A stretch of DNA of 64,000 bases from DASVFB01 sp963766345 (GTDB lineage Bacteria > Actinomycetota > Thermoleophilia > Gaiellales > Gaiellaceae): positions 496,001-560,000 of the forward strand of contig CAVXZL010000012.1 of the NCBI GenBank assembly GCA_963766345.1, given 5' to 3'. Positions within the stretch are counted from its first letter, which is position 1; every line of letters starts with the position of its first letter. Shown piece after piece: positions 1 through 8,625 of this stretch. A program made the translations under genes and the position numbers. A model generated the notes under the pieces. That model was not told the DNA's origin and did not search any database. It worked only from the letters and a program-made list of their open reading frames with translations.

Positions 1-334
1 GGTCGCCGATCACCGGCGGGTCCGTCATCGCGAGGACGACGTCGGGCCGCTCCTGCGCGAGCGCGGCGCGCAGCGCCTGAACGAGGAACGTCGCGTAGTT
101 CAGCGCGCGCAACGAGAGCCGGCGCCGCTCGAACGTCGTCGAGCGCACGCGGATCACGTCGACGCCGTCCCGCGTCGCGCGACCGGTGGGCTCGTTCGCG
201 AGGCTCCCGGCGACGACCGTCACGTCCAGGTCGCGCGCGAGGTCGCTGCAGAGCTGTGCGAGCAGCTGGCCGGTGGCCTCGACGCCCGGCGCGTAGTACT
301 GGTTCAGGACGAGCAGCCGCGGGCGGCGCGTCAC
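1..334 (-). CDS. WbuB-like family 4 glycosyltransferase, N-terminal part
   Basis: The gene starts at GTG 334 and runs off the left edge, so only about 111 N-terminal residues are visible. They begin VTRRPRLLVLNQYYAPGVEA and continue with TGQLLAQL, and near the edge read AMTDPPVIGD. The NQYY-P--EATGQLL opening and the TDPP motif are typical of the N-terminal Rossmann domain of WbuB-like GT4 enzymes, which transfer a nucleotide-activated sugar to a membrane-linked glycan at the cytoplasmic face. The start overlaps the stop of the upstream carbamoyltransferase by four bases (GTGA), so the two are probably translationally coupled. The donor sugar cannot be read from this fragment. Confidence 0.8.
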   Translation of the reverse strand, partial: MTRRPRLLVLNQYYAPGVEATGQLLAQLCSDLARDLDVTVVAGSLANEPTGRATRDGVDVIRVRSTTFERRRLSLRALNYATFLVQALRAALAQERPDVVLAMTDPPVIGD

Positions 335-2061
335 GCCCGTCGCACGACGTGGTTGCCGAGGACGAGCACGTCCATGTGCGTCTTTTGGAACGTCTCGACG
401 GCGTGCTCGGGCGTCATCACGATCGGCTCGTTCTCGTTGAACGACGTGTTGAGCAGCACCGGCACGCCCGTCAGCTTCTCGAACTCCTCGATCAGCCGGT
501 AGTAGCGCGGGTTCACGTGCCGCTCGACGGTCTGGAGACGGCCCGTGTCGTCGACGTGGTTGACGGCGGGGATCGCGTCGCGCTTGTCCGCCTTCGTCTT
601 GTAGACGAGGATCATGAACGGCGACGTGTAGTCCTGCTCGTACCACTGGCCGGTGCGCTCGGCGAGGATCGACGGCGCGAACGGGCGGAACGGCTCGCGG
701 TGCTTGATCCGGGCGTTGAGGATGTCCTTCATGTCGTGACGGCGCGGGTCGGTGACGATCGAGCGGTTGCCGAGCGCGCGCGGGCCGAACTCCATGCGTC
801 CCTGGAACCAGCCGACGACGTCGCCGGCGGCGATGCACTCTGCGACGCGGCCGAAGAGCGCGTCGTCGTCGAGGAGCTCCGACTCGAGCCCGGCGGCGCG
901 AAGCGCACGGCTGCAGCGCGCATCCGAGTACTCCGGCCCGGTGTACGCGTGATCCATGACGAAGGAGCGCTCCCGCCCGAGCTCGCTGTGCCAGACGTGG
1001 TACGCGGCGCCGACGGCGATGCCGCTGTCGCCGGCCGCGGGCTGGATGTACAGCCCGTCGAACGGCGTCTCGCGACGGATGCGACCGTTCGCGACGGCGT
1101 TCAGAGCGACGCCGCCGGCAAGGCACAGGTTCGTCGACCCCGTGCGACGCTGCGTCTCCTTGACCACGTGCAGGTACGCGTCCTCGAGCACGGCCTGCAG
1201 GGCGCCCGCGACGTCCTCGTGGTGCTTCGTCAGCTCGCCGGCAGGATCGCGCGCCGGCCCGAAGACCTCCTCGAGGCGAGGCGAGAAGACGCGGCCGATC
1301 GACGGCGGCCCTTCCGTCCACGTCATGTCGACGCCTCTGTCGTGGTGCGTGAAGTAGTCGAGGTTGAGCTCGAAGAGCTCGCCGTCCAGCTTCACGAGGT
1401 CGCGCATCTGCGCGCGGTGCACGTCGGGCTCGCCGTACGGCGCGAGCCCCATCACCTTCCCCTCGTCGCCGTACTTCGGAAAGCCGAGCCACTGCGTGAC
1501 TGCCGTGTAGTAGATCCCGAGCGAGTGCGGAAACGTGACACGGTCGAGCACCTCCAGCCGGTTGCCGCGACCGATCGCGACGAGCGCCGACGCGAAGTCC
1601 CCGAAGCCGTCGAGCGTCAGCACGGCCGCCTCGTCGAACGGTGAGACGAAGAACGCGGACGCCGCGTGTGCCAGGTGGTGCTCGACGTTGTGGAAGGTGG
1701 CACGCATTCCCTCGCGCGAGGTGCCGAGCGCCTCGGCGAGATCGTCCTTCGCGCCGCGGATGCGGCTCATGCTGCGCATCCGGTCGGCGACGTAGCGCGG
1801 GTTGCGGAGCCGGCCGAGGGTCTGGACGACCTTCGCGCCGAGGTTCGCGCGCGGGTCGCGCCCGATCGCCACGTGATCGAGGTCGGCAACGGTGAGGCCG
1901 GCGTCCTCGAGACACCACGCGGCCGCAAGCGTCGGGAACCCGGCCACGTGCTTGAGCCGGTTGAAGCGCTCCTCCTCGGCGGCTGCGACGAGCTCTCCGT
2001 CGACGACGAGAGCGGCAGACGCGTCACCGTGATAGGCGTTGAGACCGAGGATCGCCGTCAC
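331..2061 (-). CDS. NodU/CmcH-family carbamoyltransferase
   Basis: This 576-residue protein matches the full length of O-carbamoyltransferases that move a carbamoyl group from carbamoyl phosphate to a sugar or antibiotic hydroxyl. The N-terminal Kae1-like ATPase domain shows NAYHGDASAA at residues 8-17 and the metal-binding stretch HHLAHAASAF near 127. The C-terminal domain shows MEFGPRALGNRSI near 425, the family hallmark. The start is GTG at 2061, close to the divergent membrane-protein gene. Coupling to a glycosyltransferase suggests it carbamoylates a sugar of the surface glycan. The family is certain; the substrate is inferred from the neighbourhood. Confidence 0.92.
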   Translation of the reverse strand: MTAILGLNAYHGDASAALVVDGELVAAAEEERFNRLKHVAGFPTLAAAWCLEDAGLTVADLDHVAIGRDPRANLGAKVVQTLGRLRNPRYVADRMRSMSRIRGAKDDLAEALGTSREGMRATFHNVEHHLAHAASAFFVSPFDEAAVLTLDGFGDFASALVAIGRGNRLEVLDRVTFPHSLGIYYTAVTQWLGFPKYGDEGKVMGLAPYGEPDVHRAQMRDLVKLDGELFELNLDYFTHHDRGVDMTWTEGPPSIGRVFSPRLEEVFGPARDPAGELTKHHEDVAGALQAVLEDAYLHVVKETQRRTGSTNLCLAGGVALNAVANGRIRRETPFDGLYIQPAAGDSGIAVGAAYHVWHSELGRERSFVMDHAYTGPEYSDARCSRALRAAGLESELLDDDALFGRVAECIAAGDVVGWFQGRMEFGPRALGNRSIVTDPRRHDMKDILNARIKHREPFRPFAPSILAERTGQWYEQDYTSPFMILVYKTKADKRDAIPAVNHVDDTGRLQTVERHVNPRYYRLIEEFEKLTGVPVLLNTSFNENEPIVMTPEHAVETFQKTHMDVLVLGNHVVRRA

Positions 2062-2109
2062 GGGCGGTTGATGTTAGTCACGACGCGGGCGTGGGCGAGA
2101 ATCCACGGG

Positions 2110-3693
2110 ATGCGCGCGCGTAGCGGAGCCTCAGTCCTCGTGCGCCAACCGTGGAACGTGCTCGTGCCGCTCGTCTTCCTGCAGTGGCTGCTGTTGCTGC
2201 TGCTGACGCGCCGGATCGAGCACGACCGGTGGCTCTTCACGCAGGACGGCGCCGGAACGTACTTCTGGTCGACGGCCTGGTCGTTCGCGCACGGCCACCT
2301 GCCGCCGCCTCTCGTCGGCTTCGCCTGGCCGCTGCTGCTGACGCCGCTCGCGGCCGTCCGTGGAGCGAACTACCTCGACGCCCTGCCGGTGCTCGTCCTG
2401 CTGCAGACGCTCGTCGTCCTGCCGCTCATGGTCGTGACGATGTACGGCGTCGCGAGCCGGATCGGCGGGCGCTGGCTCGGCTACCTCGGCGCCGTCGGCT
2501 GGATCCTCATCCCGTACGCCGCGGTCGCGATCTCGAGCGGCGGCTACCGGCCCGCGTTCGAGGGGATCCTCCTGCCGCAGGGGCTCGGGCTGACCGGAGC
2601 GGGCGCGCTTCCGGGAACGGCCTGCGTGCTGGCGGCGGCCTACTTCGCCGTCGCCGCGCTCGACAGCCGCGATGACGGTCACGCGGCGATCGGCGGCGTG
2701 CTGGCCGGCCTTGCGATCGCGTTCGACGCCGCGAACGCGCTGTTCCTCTTCGCACCGGCAGCCGCGTATGCAGTCGCACGTCGCGGCAGGACTGCGCTCG
2801 TCTTCGCCGCCGCGACGCTGCCGGCGGTCGTCGCCGTCGCGCTCTGGCAGTACCGCGGCCTCGGTCACGTGCCGCACGTCGAGGCGGCGATCGACCCGCA
2901 TCGCCTGGAGCTCCTGCGCCAGGGGTTCCGTGACGCGTTCTACAGCGACCGACTCGCCGAGGCCGCCTTCGCGGCCGGCGTCGTCGGCATCGCGCGGCGC
3001 TCGTGGCCGAAGAGCGCCTTCGTCGCGGGCTGGTTCCTGCCGTACCTGCTCGTGCGCGGCTCGGCCGCGAGCGCGAGCTTCGGCACCGGCGGCTGGTTCG
3101 GGGCGCTCATGCCTGCGTTTCCGGCGTTCGTGATCGGCGTCTGCGGGTTGCCGCTGCTCGTCCCGCGCCTGGGCGAGCGGCTCTCGCGCGTGCGCGAGCT
3201 CGCCCCTCCCGTGCGTCCGGAGCGGTGGGTCGCGGCCGGTGCGGTCGCCGTCGCCGTCGTCACGATCCTCGTCGTCGCCGCACTGCCCCTCCAGAAGCAG
3301 CCCGCCCTCGTCGCCTCGGCGGCGGATCGCGCGCTCGTGCCCGTCGTCGGCGGCTTCACGCCTGCCACGGGCACGAAGCCGGGCACCGTGTACCTGCAGT
3401 GGCCCGCCGCGAAGGCGCCGGCCGGGGCGACGCCGTTCTACGTCGTCTACCGCAGCCCGGCGAGCGTTCCGGACGGCATCGCGTGCTCCCACGACGGGGC
3501 GGCGCGCTGCGCGCTCGTGATGCAGCGGCTGGGGAGCACGCCCGGCCTCTCGTACTCGGACATCGCTCCGCCCGTCCCCGCGGGCGCGTGGACGTACCGG
3601 ATCGGGCTCGCGGCCAACTCCGCGGCCGACAGCGGCGGCAGCGGGCTCATGCTCCTCTCGCCTCCCGTCCACGTGAGCGTCCCCGGCAGATGA
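2110..3693 (+). CDS. Polytopic membrane protein with C-terminal extracytoplasmic domain
   Basis: I do not recognise a named family. The 527-residue product begins with a hydrophobic helix (VLVPLVFLQWLLLLLL) and has roughly eight to ten membrane segments up to about residue 395. A soluble C-terminal domain of about 120 residues follows, with alternating short strands (VYLQWPAAKAP, FYVVYRSPAS, WTYRIGLAAN) that resemble a fibronectin-III-like sandwich. The WSTAWSF stretch and membrane layout recall GT-C glycosyltransferases, but no catalytic acidic motif is clear. ATG 2110 is used; an in-frame ATG at 2071 is possible. The stop overlaps the next glycosyltransferase (ATGA), so it probably belongs to the glycan pathway. 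Confidence 0.7.
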   Translation: MRARSGASVLVRQPWNVLVPLVFLQWLLLLLLTRRIEHDRWLFTQDGAGTYFWSTAWSFAHGHLPPPLVGFAWPLLLTPLAAVRGANYLDALPVLVLLQTLVVLPLMVVTMYGVASRIGGRWLGYLGAVGWILIPYAAVAISSGGYRPAFEGILLPQGLGLTGAGALPGTACVLAAAYFAVAALDSRDDGHAAIGGVLAGLAIAFDAANALFLFAPAAAYAVARRGRTALVFAAATLPAVVAVALWQYRGLGHVPHVEAAIDPHRLELLRQGFRDAFYSDRLAEAAFAAGVVGIARRSWPKSAFVAGWFLPYLLVRGSAASASFGTGGWFGALMPAFPAFVIGVCGLPLLVPRLGERLSRVRELAPPVRPERWVAAGAVAVAVVTILVVAALPLQKQPALVASAADRALVPVVGGFTPATGTKPGTVYLQWPAAKAPAGATPFYVVYRSPASVPDGIACSHDGAARCALVMQRLGSTPGLSYSDIAPPVPAGAWTYRIGLAANSAADSGGSGLMLLSPPVHVSVPGR

Positions 3694-4787
3694 CGCTCGT
3701 CGGCGTCGATGCCGTCGCGGTCGGCGCCCGTGTCACCGGCGCGGCGCGCGTGCTCGTGAACCTGCTCGCGCGCCTGCCCGCGGCGGATCGCGAGCTCGAG
3801 TACGTCGCCTTCGTCACGGAGGCGGGCAAGGAGACGATCCGGGCCCGGGCGCCGGATGTGCGCCTCCGCACGGTCGCGCCGCGCTCGGGGCTCGCCTGGG
3901 AGCTCCGCGGTGCCGGACGTGCGGCAGCTGCGGAAGGCGTCGACCTCCTGTTCAGCGTGCGCGAGCTCGTGCCGCTCGGCGGGCCTCCGACGCTCGTGCA
4001 CGTGTTCGAGCCTCCCGCTTACCGCCTGCGCGCACGAGGTACTCCCAGCGCCGCCGAGGCTCGCCGCTACGCGAAGGACGTGGTGCTGCACCTCGCGTTC
4101 GGCCGCTCGCTGAGGCGGGCTCGGCTCGTCACGGCAGGCTCGCGGACGACCGCCGCGTGGCTCCGTGCGCGCGCAGGCGTCGAGGCCGACGTCGTGCTGC
4201 CGGGGATCGACCCGGTCTTCCTCGAGACGGAGCCGCGCCCGCCGGACGATCCGCCGTACGTGTTCCACCTCGCGTCGGGCGACCCGCGCGACAACACCGA
4301 CCTCGTGCTCCGGGCGGCTCGGGGAATGCGGCTCGTCGTGGCGGGTGCGCCCGAGCACTTGCGTGAGCGAATCGCAAGGCAGTCCGCCGCGCTCGGCGTC
4401 GACCTCGAGCTGACGGGCTGGGTCGGCGACGAGCGATTGCGCGAGCTGTACCGCGGCGCCGTGGCGCTCGCCCACCCGACGAAGTACGAGGCGTACGCGG
4501 GGTTGCCGGTCCTCGAGGCGATGGCGCTCGGCACACCCGCCGTCGTGCTCGACGCGCCGGGCGCGACCGAGGCCGTCGACGGGCTCGGCATCGTCGTCCC
4601 GAAGGAGGATCCGCGACTGCTGGCAGAGGCGTTCGCGCGCCTGCGCGACGATCCCGCGCTGCGGGGGGAGCTGTCCGCGCGTGGACGTGCGCACGCCGAG
4701 ACCTTGACGTGGGAGGCGTCCGCGGCCGGCTTCGCGGTCGCGTTCAGGAAGGCTCTCGCCCTGCCGCCGTCTCCTCGAGGAACCTGA
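3690..4787 (+). CDS. Family 4 glycosyltransferase
   Basis: The 365-residue protein has the GT-B layout. The N-terminal domain opens MTLVGVDAVAVGARVTGAAR, and the C-terminal domain has the donor-binding motif KYEAYAGLPVLEAMALGTP near residue 265, where two glutamates are separated as in GT4 enzymes. VLPGIDP near 170 marks the domain linker. ATG 3690 overlaps the stop of the upstream membrane protein by four bases, so the two are co-translated. Its 3' end overlaps the convergent glycosyltransferase gene by 44 bases. It probably adds one sugar of the repeat unit; donor and acceptor are unknown. Confidence 0.85.
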   Translation: MTLVGVDAVAVGARVTGAARVLVNLLARLPAADRELEYVAFVTEAGKETIRARAPDVRLRTVAPRSGLAWELRGAGRAAAAEGVDLLFSVRELVPLGGPPTLVHVFEPPAYRLRARGTPSAAEARRYAKDVVLHLAFGRSLRRARLVTAGSRTTAAWLRARAGVEADVVLPGIDPVFLETEPRPPDDPPYVFHLASGDPRDNTDLVLRAARGMRLVVAGAPEHLRERIARQSAALGVDLELTGWVGDERLRELYRGAVALAHPTKYEAYAGLPVLEAMALGTPAVVLDAPGATEAVDGLGIVVPKEDPRLLAEAFARLRDDPALRGELSARGRAHAETLTWEASAAGFAVAFRKALALPPSPRGT

Positions 4788-5808
4788 CGATGCGGTCGTG
4801 CACGTGCGCGAGCGTGTACCGCTCGGCGACGACCCGCCGCCCCCTCGCGCCGAGCTCCGCGCGCAGCTCCGGATCGGCCGCGATGCGCCGCATCGCAGCC
4901 TCGAGCGCCTCCGCGTCTTCCGGTGGGATCAGCAATGCGACGTCGGGCTCGAGCACCTCGCGGACGCCGGGCACTGCCGCGGCGACGACGGGCTTGCCGA
5001 GCGCCATCGCCTCGAGCAGCGTGAGCGGGTGCCCCTCGTAGCGCGAAGGCAGCACGACGACGTCCACCTCCCGAAGAAAATCTCGTCCCGCCGGCATCAC
5101 CATGCGAACGTTCGCCTTCCGCGCGGCAGCGAGCAGCGCGTTGCCGTAGTCGTCGCTCAGCCCGGGCGCGCCGAGGAGAAACTCGGCCTCCGCACCGATC
5201 CTGCTCGCGGCCTGCACGAAGAGGTCGCCGCCCTTCTGCGGGTCGAGGCGCCCGAGTAGCCCGAACCGAACCGGACCGTCGCCGAGCCGGATCGGCGCAG
5301 GCTCGGCCGGGAACTCGACGCCGTTCGGAATGACCTCGATGCGCTCGCGCGGGATCCCCACCTCCACCATCGAGTCGGCCACGTGCTTTGCGACGGCGAC
5401 GGAGCGTGCGCGCCGCTCCACGTGCCGGTACAGGAAATGCTGGACCGCGCGGATCGACGGCTTCGGGCTGAAGTGCGGATAGACGTGCCGGTGAACGGCG
5501 TGGGGTCGGCCGGCGAGCCCCGCGGCCAGCCCGCCGAGGATCTCGCCGGGCACCGACGTGTGGGAGTAGACGAGGTCGTAGGCGCGTGCGATGCGCGCAC
5601 CGGGGATGAAGCCCGGGCGCCGCAGGGAGACGAGGTGCGCGGTGTGCGTCGACGCGCCGAGCTCGGCGAAACGGCTCGTGGCAGGGCCGGGCGCCGGCAC
5701 CACGACGCCGATCGAGTGCCCGCGCCGGACGAGCTCGGACGCGATGTCGAGGGCGACCTGCTGGCCTCCGCCGACGCCGGCGTCGAGCAGGTTGAAGAGC
5801 ACCCTCAT
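4744..5808 (-). CDS. Family 4 glycosyltransferase
   Basis: The 354-residue protein starts MRVLFNLLDAGVGGGQQVAL, with the glycine-rich acceptor-domain loop of GT4 enzymes at residues 11-15. RYEGHPLTLLEAMALGKPVV near 256 is the donor-site motif. I chose ATG 5808 because it begins the first Rossmann strand and overlaps the stop of the upstream GT2 gene by four bases; a longer open frame upstream reads as unrelated arginine-rich sequence. The gene is the second of a two-gene leftward unit and its end overlaps the convergent gene at 4787. Sugar specificity is not readable. Confidence 0.87.
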   Translation of the reverse strand: MRVLFNLLDAGVGGGQQVALDIASELVRRGHSIGVVVPAPGPATSRFAELGASTHTAHLVSLRRPGFIPGARIARAYDLVYSHTSVPGEILGGLAAGLAGRPHAVHRHVYPHFSPKPSIRAVQHFLYRHVERRARSVAVAKHVADSMVEVGIPRERIEVIPNGVEFPAEPAPIRLGDGPVRFGLLGRLDPQKGGDLFVQAASRIGAEAEFLLGAPGLSDDYGNALLAAARKANVRMVMPAGRDFLREVDVVVLPSRYEGHPLTLLEAMALGKPVVAAAVPGVREVLEPDVALLIPPEDAEALEAAMRRIAADPELRAELGARGRRVVAERYTLAHVHDRIVRFLEETAAGREPS

Positions 5809-6725
5809 GCCGGGCGGCGGCGGCTGAGGATCCGCGCGGGCAGGAACGAGCGGACGAGCGGGCGGCGGACGTCCGAGTCGCGCAAGGCCCGCCTCGGCGC
5901 GAGCCGCACGGCCGCCAGCGCACTCCGCCGAGCGGGCGACCGCTCGACGAGCACGTGGTGCGACGACGCAAGCCGGCGCAGGAAGCCGTAGCGCGCCTGC
6001 TCCCGCTCCGCCTCGGGGAGGTCGGGCAGCGCCGCAAGATGCTTCTCCGCGACGCGAATCGTCCACTCGGCCGTGCGCCGCCAGCCGACGTTGCCGGGCC
6101 AGATGCGGTACCTCGCGGCGGGGCAGTCCGCGTAGAGGAGTCGCCGGCGAAGCGAGAGGCGCAGGTAGAGGTCCCAGTCCTCGTACGCGTCGAGCGACTC
6201 GTCGAAGCCGCCGACGCTCTCGAACGCGCTGCGCCGGATCAGCGTCGCCGACGTGAACATCGCGCAGTACCCGGCGAGCGCCGCGTACGACGTCCCGAGC
6301 CGCTGCCCGTGCGCGAACGACGCGCGCTGCGCCGCGGTCTGCTCGGGAAGCGGCGCGCCCCGCTCGTCGACCACCTCCGTCGTTCCGTGGACGAGCGCCG
6401 CGTCCGGATCGGCGGCCAGGGCGTCGACGAGGCAGGTCGTCTTGCCGGGGAGCATCAGGTCGTCCGAGTCGAGGAAGCCGAGGTACTCGCCGCGCGCGGC
6501 CGCGGCGCCGGCGTTGCGACCCGCGCCGGCGTTCCGTCCTCCGCCGACGACCCGCACCGCGTCGCCGAGCTCCGCGAGCGCGTCGATGGACCCGTCCGTC
6601 GAGCCGGCGTCGACGACGATCACCTCGAGCGGCGGCTCCGGCGCCGTCAACGCCGAGCGCACCGCGTCGACCAGGAGCCGCCCGCGGTCGCGCGTGGGAA
6701 TGATGACGCTGACGCCGCTCGACAT
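5805..6725 (-). CDS. Family 2 glycosyltransferase
   Basis: This 306-residue enzyme has the GT-A fold signatures: SVIIPTRDR at residues 6-14, the nucleotide-binding DAGSTD at 39-44, and the metal-binding LDSDD at 85-89. GYCAMFTSATLIRRSAF and the following YEDWDLYLRLSLR match the acceptor-side ED motif of inverting GT2 enzymes. The 3' part carries RIWPGNVGW and an arginine-rich tail. ATG 6725 opens the conserved strand. It is coupled by an ATGA overlap to the GT4 gene downstream. A 60-base gap separates it from the divergent gene at 6786 and probably holds both promoters. Confidence 0.88.
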   Translation of the reverse strand: MSSGVSVIIPTRDRGRLLVDAVRSALTAPEPPLEVIVVDAGSTDGSIDALAELGDAVRVVGGGRNAGAGRNAGAAAARGEYLGFLDSDDLMLPGKTTCLVDALAADPDAALVHGTTEVVDERGAPLPEQTAAQRASFAHGQRLGTSYAALAGYCAMFTSATLIRRSAFESVGGFDESLDAYEDWDLYLRLSLRRRLLYADCPAARYRIWPGNVGWRRTAEWTIRVAEKHLAALPDLPEAEREQARYGFLRRLASSHHVLVERSPARRSALAAVRLAPRRALRDSDVRRPLVRSFLPARILSRRRPA

Positions 6726-6785
6726 GCGCGGTCGGACTAGTCTACGGGCGCGCTGCGAGCGGCAGAACGCGGTGCAGCCTCTTCG

Positions 6786-7886
6786 ATGACGCCGATCCGC
6801 GTTGCATACGTGCAGTCGCACCTCTCGTATGGGTCGGTCGAGGAGTACCTCCGTTCGCTCCTCGACCGGATCGACCGCGAGCGTTTCGAGCCGTGGCTCG
6901 TGTGCTCGGATCACCCGTCGCTCGAACGCCTGCAGCAGGCCGCGAGCCTCGAGGGGCGCGTCGTCGTCGTTCCGGGCGGAGCCTCGCTGCCGCGCTTCCT
7001 GGCGACGCGTGCGCGCGCGCTGCGCTCGATCGATCCGAAGCTCGTGCACTGCGCCGACTTCGACGCGCCGGGCATGCTCGCCGCCGCGCGCCGTCGCTGC
7101 GTCGTGACGTACAACACACCCGAGCTGCGTCCCCGCTACAACGCCGCGGGCCGCGCCGTCACGCGCGCGGCGTGGGCCACGAGGCCGTGGGTCGTCTTCA
7201 CGTCGGAGCGCGACCGCGAGACCGGTATCGCGCTCGATCCGATCCCCCGTGAGCGCACCGAGGTCGTTCCCTACGGCGTCGACACGGCGCGCTTCGCACC
7301 GCGCGACCGGGCGAGAGCTCGTGCCGCGCTCGGTCTCGACGCCGAGAGGCACGTCGTCGGGACGGCCGGCCGGCTGAACGCGCAGAAGGGACACACGTAC
7401 CTGCTGCAGGCGGCGGAGCGGCTGGCGGAGCGTCGCGCCGACATCGAGTGGGTGATCGCGGGCGACGGCGAGGTACGGGCGCGGCTCGAAGCTGAGGCGC
7501 GGCTCCGCGGCCTCGAGCGGCACGTGCGCTTCCTCGGCCACCGCAGCGACGTGCCCGAGATCCTCGCCGCGCTCGACGTCTTCGTGCTCTCTTCGAACTT
7601 CGAGGGGATGTGCTTCGCCGTCGCCGAGGCGCTCGCGGTCGAGGTTCCCGTGGTCGCGACCGACGTGGGCGGCGTGAGCCAGAGCGTCGTCGACGGCGAG
7701 ACCGGGCTGCTCGTCCCGCCGCGCGACCCGGCTGCGCTCGCCGACGCGATCGAGCGCCTCGTGGACGACGGCTACGAGGCGACCCGCCTCGGCCGCGCAG
7801 GGCGCCGGCGCGTCGAGGAGTTGTACGACCTCTCGGAGATGGCGACGGCAACCGAGCGCCTGTACGCGCGCGTACTCGCCGAGTGA
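6786..7886 (+). CDS. Family 4 glycosyltransferase
   Basis: The 366-residue protein is a full-length GT-B enzyme. The first strand reads IRVAYVQSHLSYGSVEEYL, the linker is VVPYGVDTARF, the phosphate-binding region is GTAGRLNAQKGHTYLLQA, and the donor motif is SNFEGMCFAVAEALAVEVPVV near residue 270. GVSQSVVDGETGLLVPPRDP is typical of retaining GT4 enzymes. It leads a rightward unit with the deacetylase, whose GTG start overlaps this stop. The sugar transferred cannot be told. Confidence 0.9.
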   Translation: MTPIRVAYVQSHLSYGSVEEYLRSLLDRIDRERFEPWLVCSDHPSLERLQQAASLEGRVVVVPGGASLPRFLATRARALRSIDPKLVHCADFDAPGMLAAARRRCVVTYNTPELRPRYNAAGRAVTRAAWATRPWVVFTSERDRETGIALDPIPRERTEVVPYGVDTARFAPRDRARARAALGLDAERHVVGTAGRLNAQKGHTYLLQAAERLAERRADIEWVIAGDGEVRARLEAEARLRGLERHVRFLGHRSDVPEILAALDVFVLSSNFEGMCFAVAEALAVEVPVVATDVGGVSQSVVDGETGLLVPPRDPAALADAIERLVDDGYEATRLGRAGRRRVEELYDLSEMATATERLYARVLAE

Positions 7887-8614
7887 GCTTCGTCCTCTGC
7901 TACCACGCCGTGTCGGGCGACTGGGACGACCCGTTGTCGGTCGCACCGCGGACGCTGGCGCGCCAGGTCGGCGCGGCACGGCGGCTCGGCTGGCAGCCGA
8001 CGACGCTCGCCGGTGTCGTGGGCGGGCGCCGTCGCGCGCTCCACGTCACGTTCGACGACGCATTCCGGAGTGTCCTGGCGGCACTGCCCGTGCTCGAGGG
8101 CCTCGGCGTCCCCGGAACGGTGTTCGCGTGCACGGACTTCGCCGGCCGCACGCTCGACCTACCGCAGCTGCGATCCGTCGCGCCCGAGCACCGGCACGAG
8201 CTGGCGACGCTCTCGTGGGACGAGCTTCGCGAGGCAGCGGAGCGCGGTCTCGAGGTCGGGTCGCACACGCGGCGGCACTTCGACCTGCGCGGCCTTTCCG
8301 ACGACGCGCTGCAGGACGAGCTCGCGACGTCGCGCGAGCAGATCGAAAGCGAGCTGGGACGGCGATGCCGCTTCCTCGCGTATCCCTACGGGCAGTTCGA
8401 CCGGCGCGTCCAGCTCGCCGCCGAGCGCGCGGGCTACGACGCGGCGGTGGGCCTCGTCGGCGTCGGCAACCTCGGTGGACGGTTCGGAATCCCGCGCGTC
8501 GACGCGTCGCCCGACGACGGGCCGGTGCGGATCGGCTTCAAGAGCTCTCGCGCGTGGCCGCTCGTCCTGCCGCCGCTGCGACGACTGCGCGGGCTCCGCG
8601 CGCGGCTCACGTAG
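7883..8614 (+). CDS. NodB-type polysaccharide deacetylase
   Basis: The 243-residue protein is a carbohydrate esterase family 4 domain with little else. HVTFDDAF near residue 54 carries the catalytic Asp and metal Asp, GSHTRRHFDL near 126 carries the two metal histidines, and LAYPYGQFD near 166 is motif 3. There is no evident signal peptide, so it may act in the cytoplasm on a lipid-linked N-acetylated sugar. The GTG start overlaps the preceding glycosyltransferase stop (GTGA), suggesting deacetylation of the product of that enzyme. Confidence 0.88.
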   Translation: MSFVLCYHAVSGDWDDPLSVAPRTLARQVGAARRLGWQPTTLAGVVGGRRRALHVTFDDAFRSVLAALPVLEGLGVPGTVFACTDFAGRTLDLPQLRSVAPEHRHELATLSWDELREAAERGLEVGSHTRRHFDLRGLSDDALQDELATSREQIESELGRRCRFLAYPYGQFDRRVQLAAERAGYDAAVGLVGVGNLGGRFGIPRVDASPDDGPVRIGFKSSRAWPLVLPPLRRLRGLRARLT

Positions 8615-8625
8615 CCTAGGCGCCC

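Noticed and set aside
256..1644. Rightward open frame of 462 codons
   Set aside because: It is antisense to the carbamoyltransferase, which has all its family motifs.
2131..3672. Leftward open frame of 513 codons
   Set aside because: It is the antisense shadow of the membrane protein at 2110-3693 and has arginine-rich low-complexity sequence.
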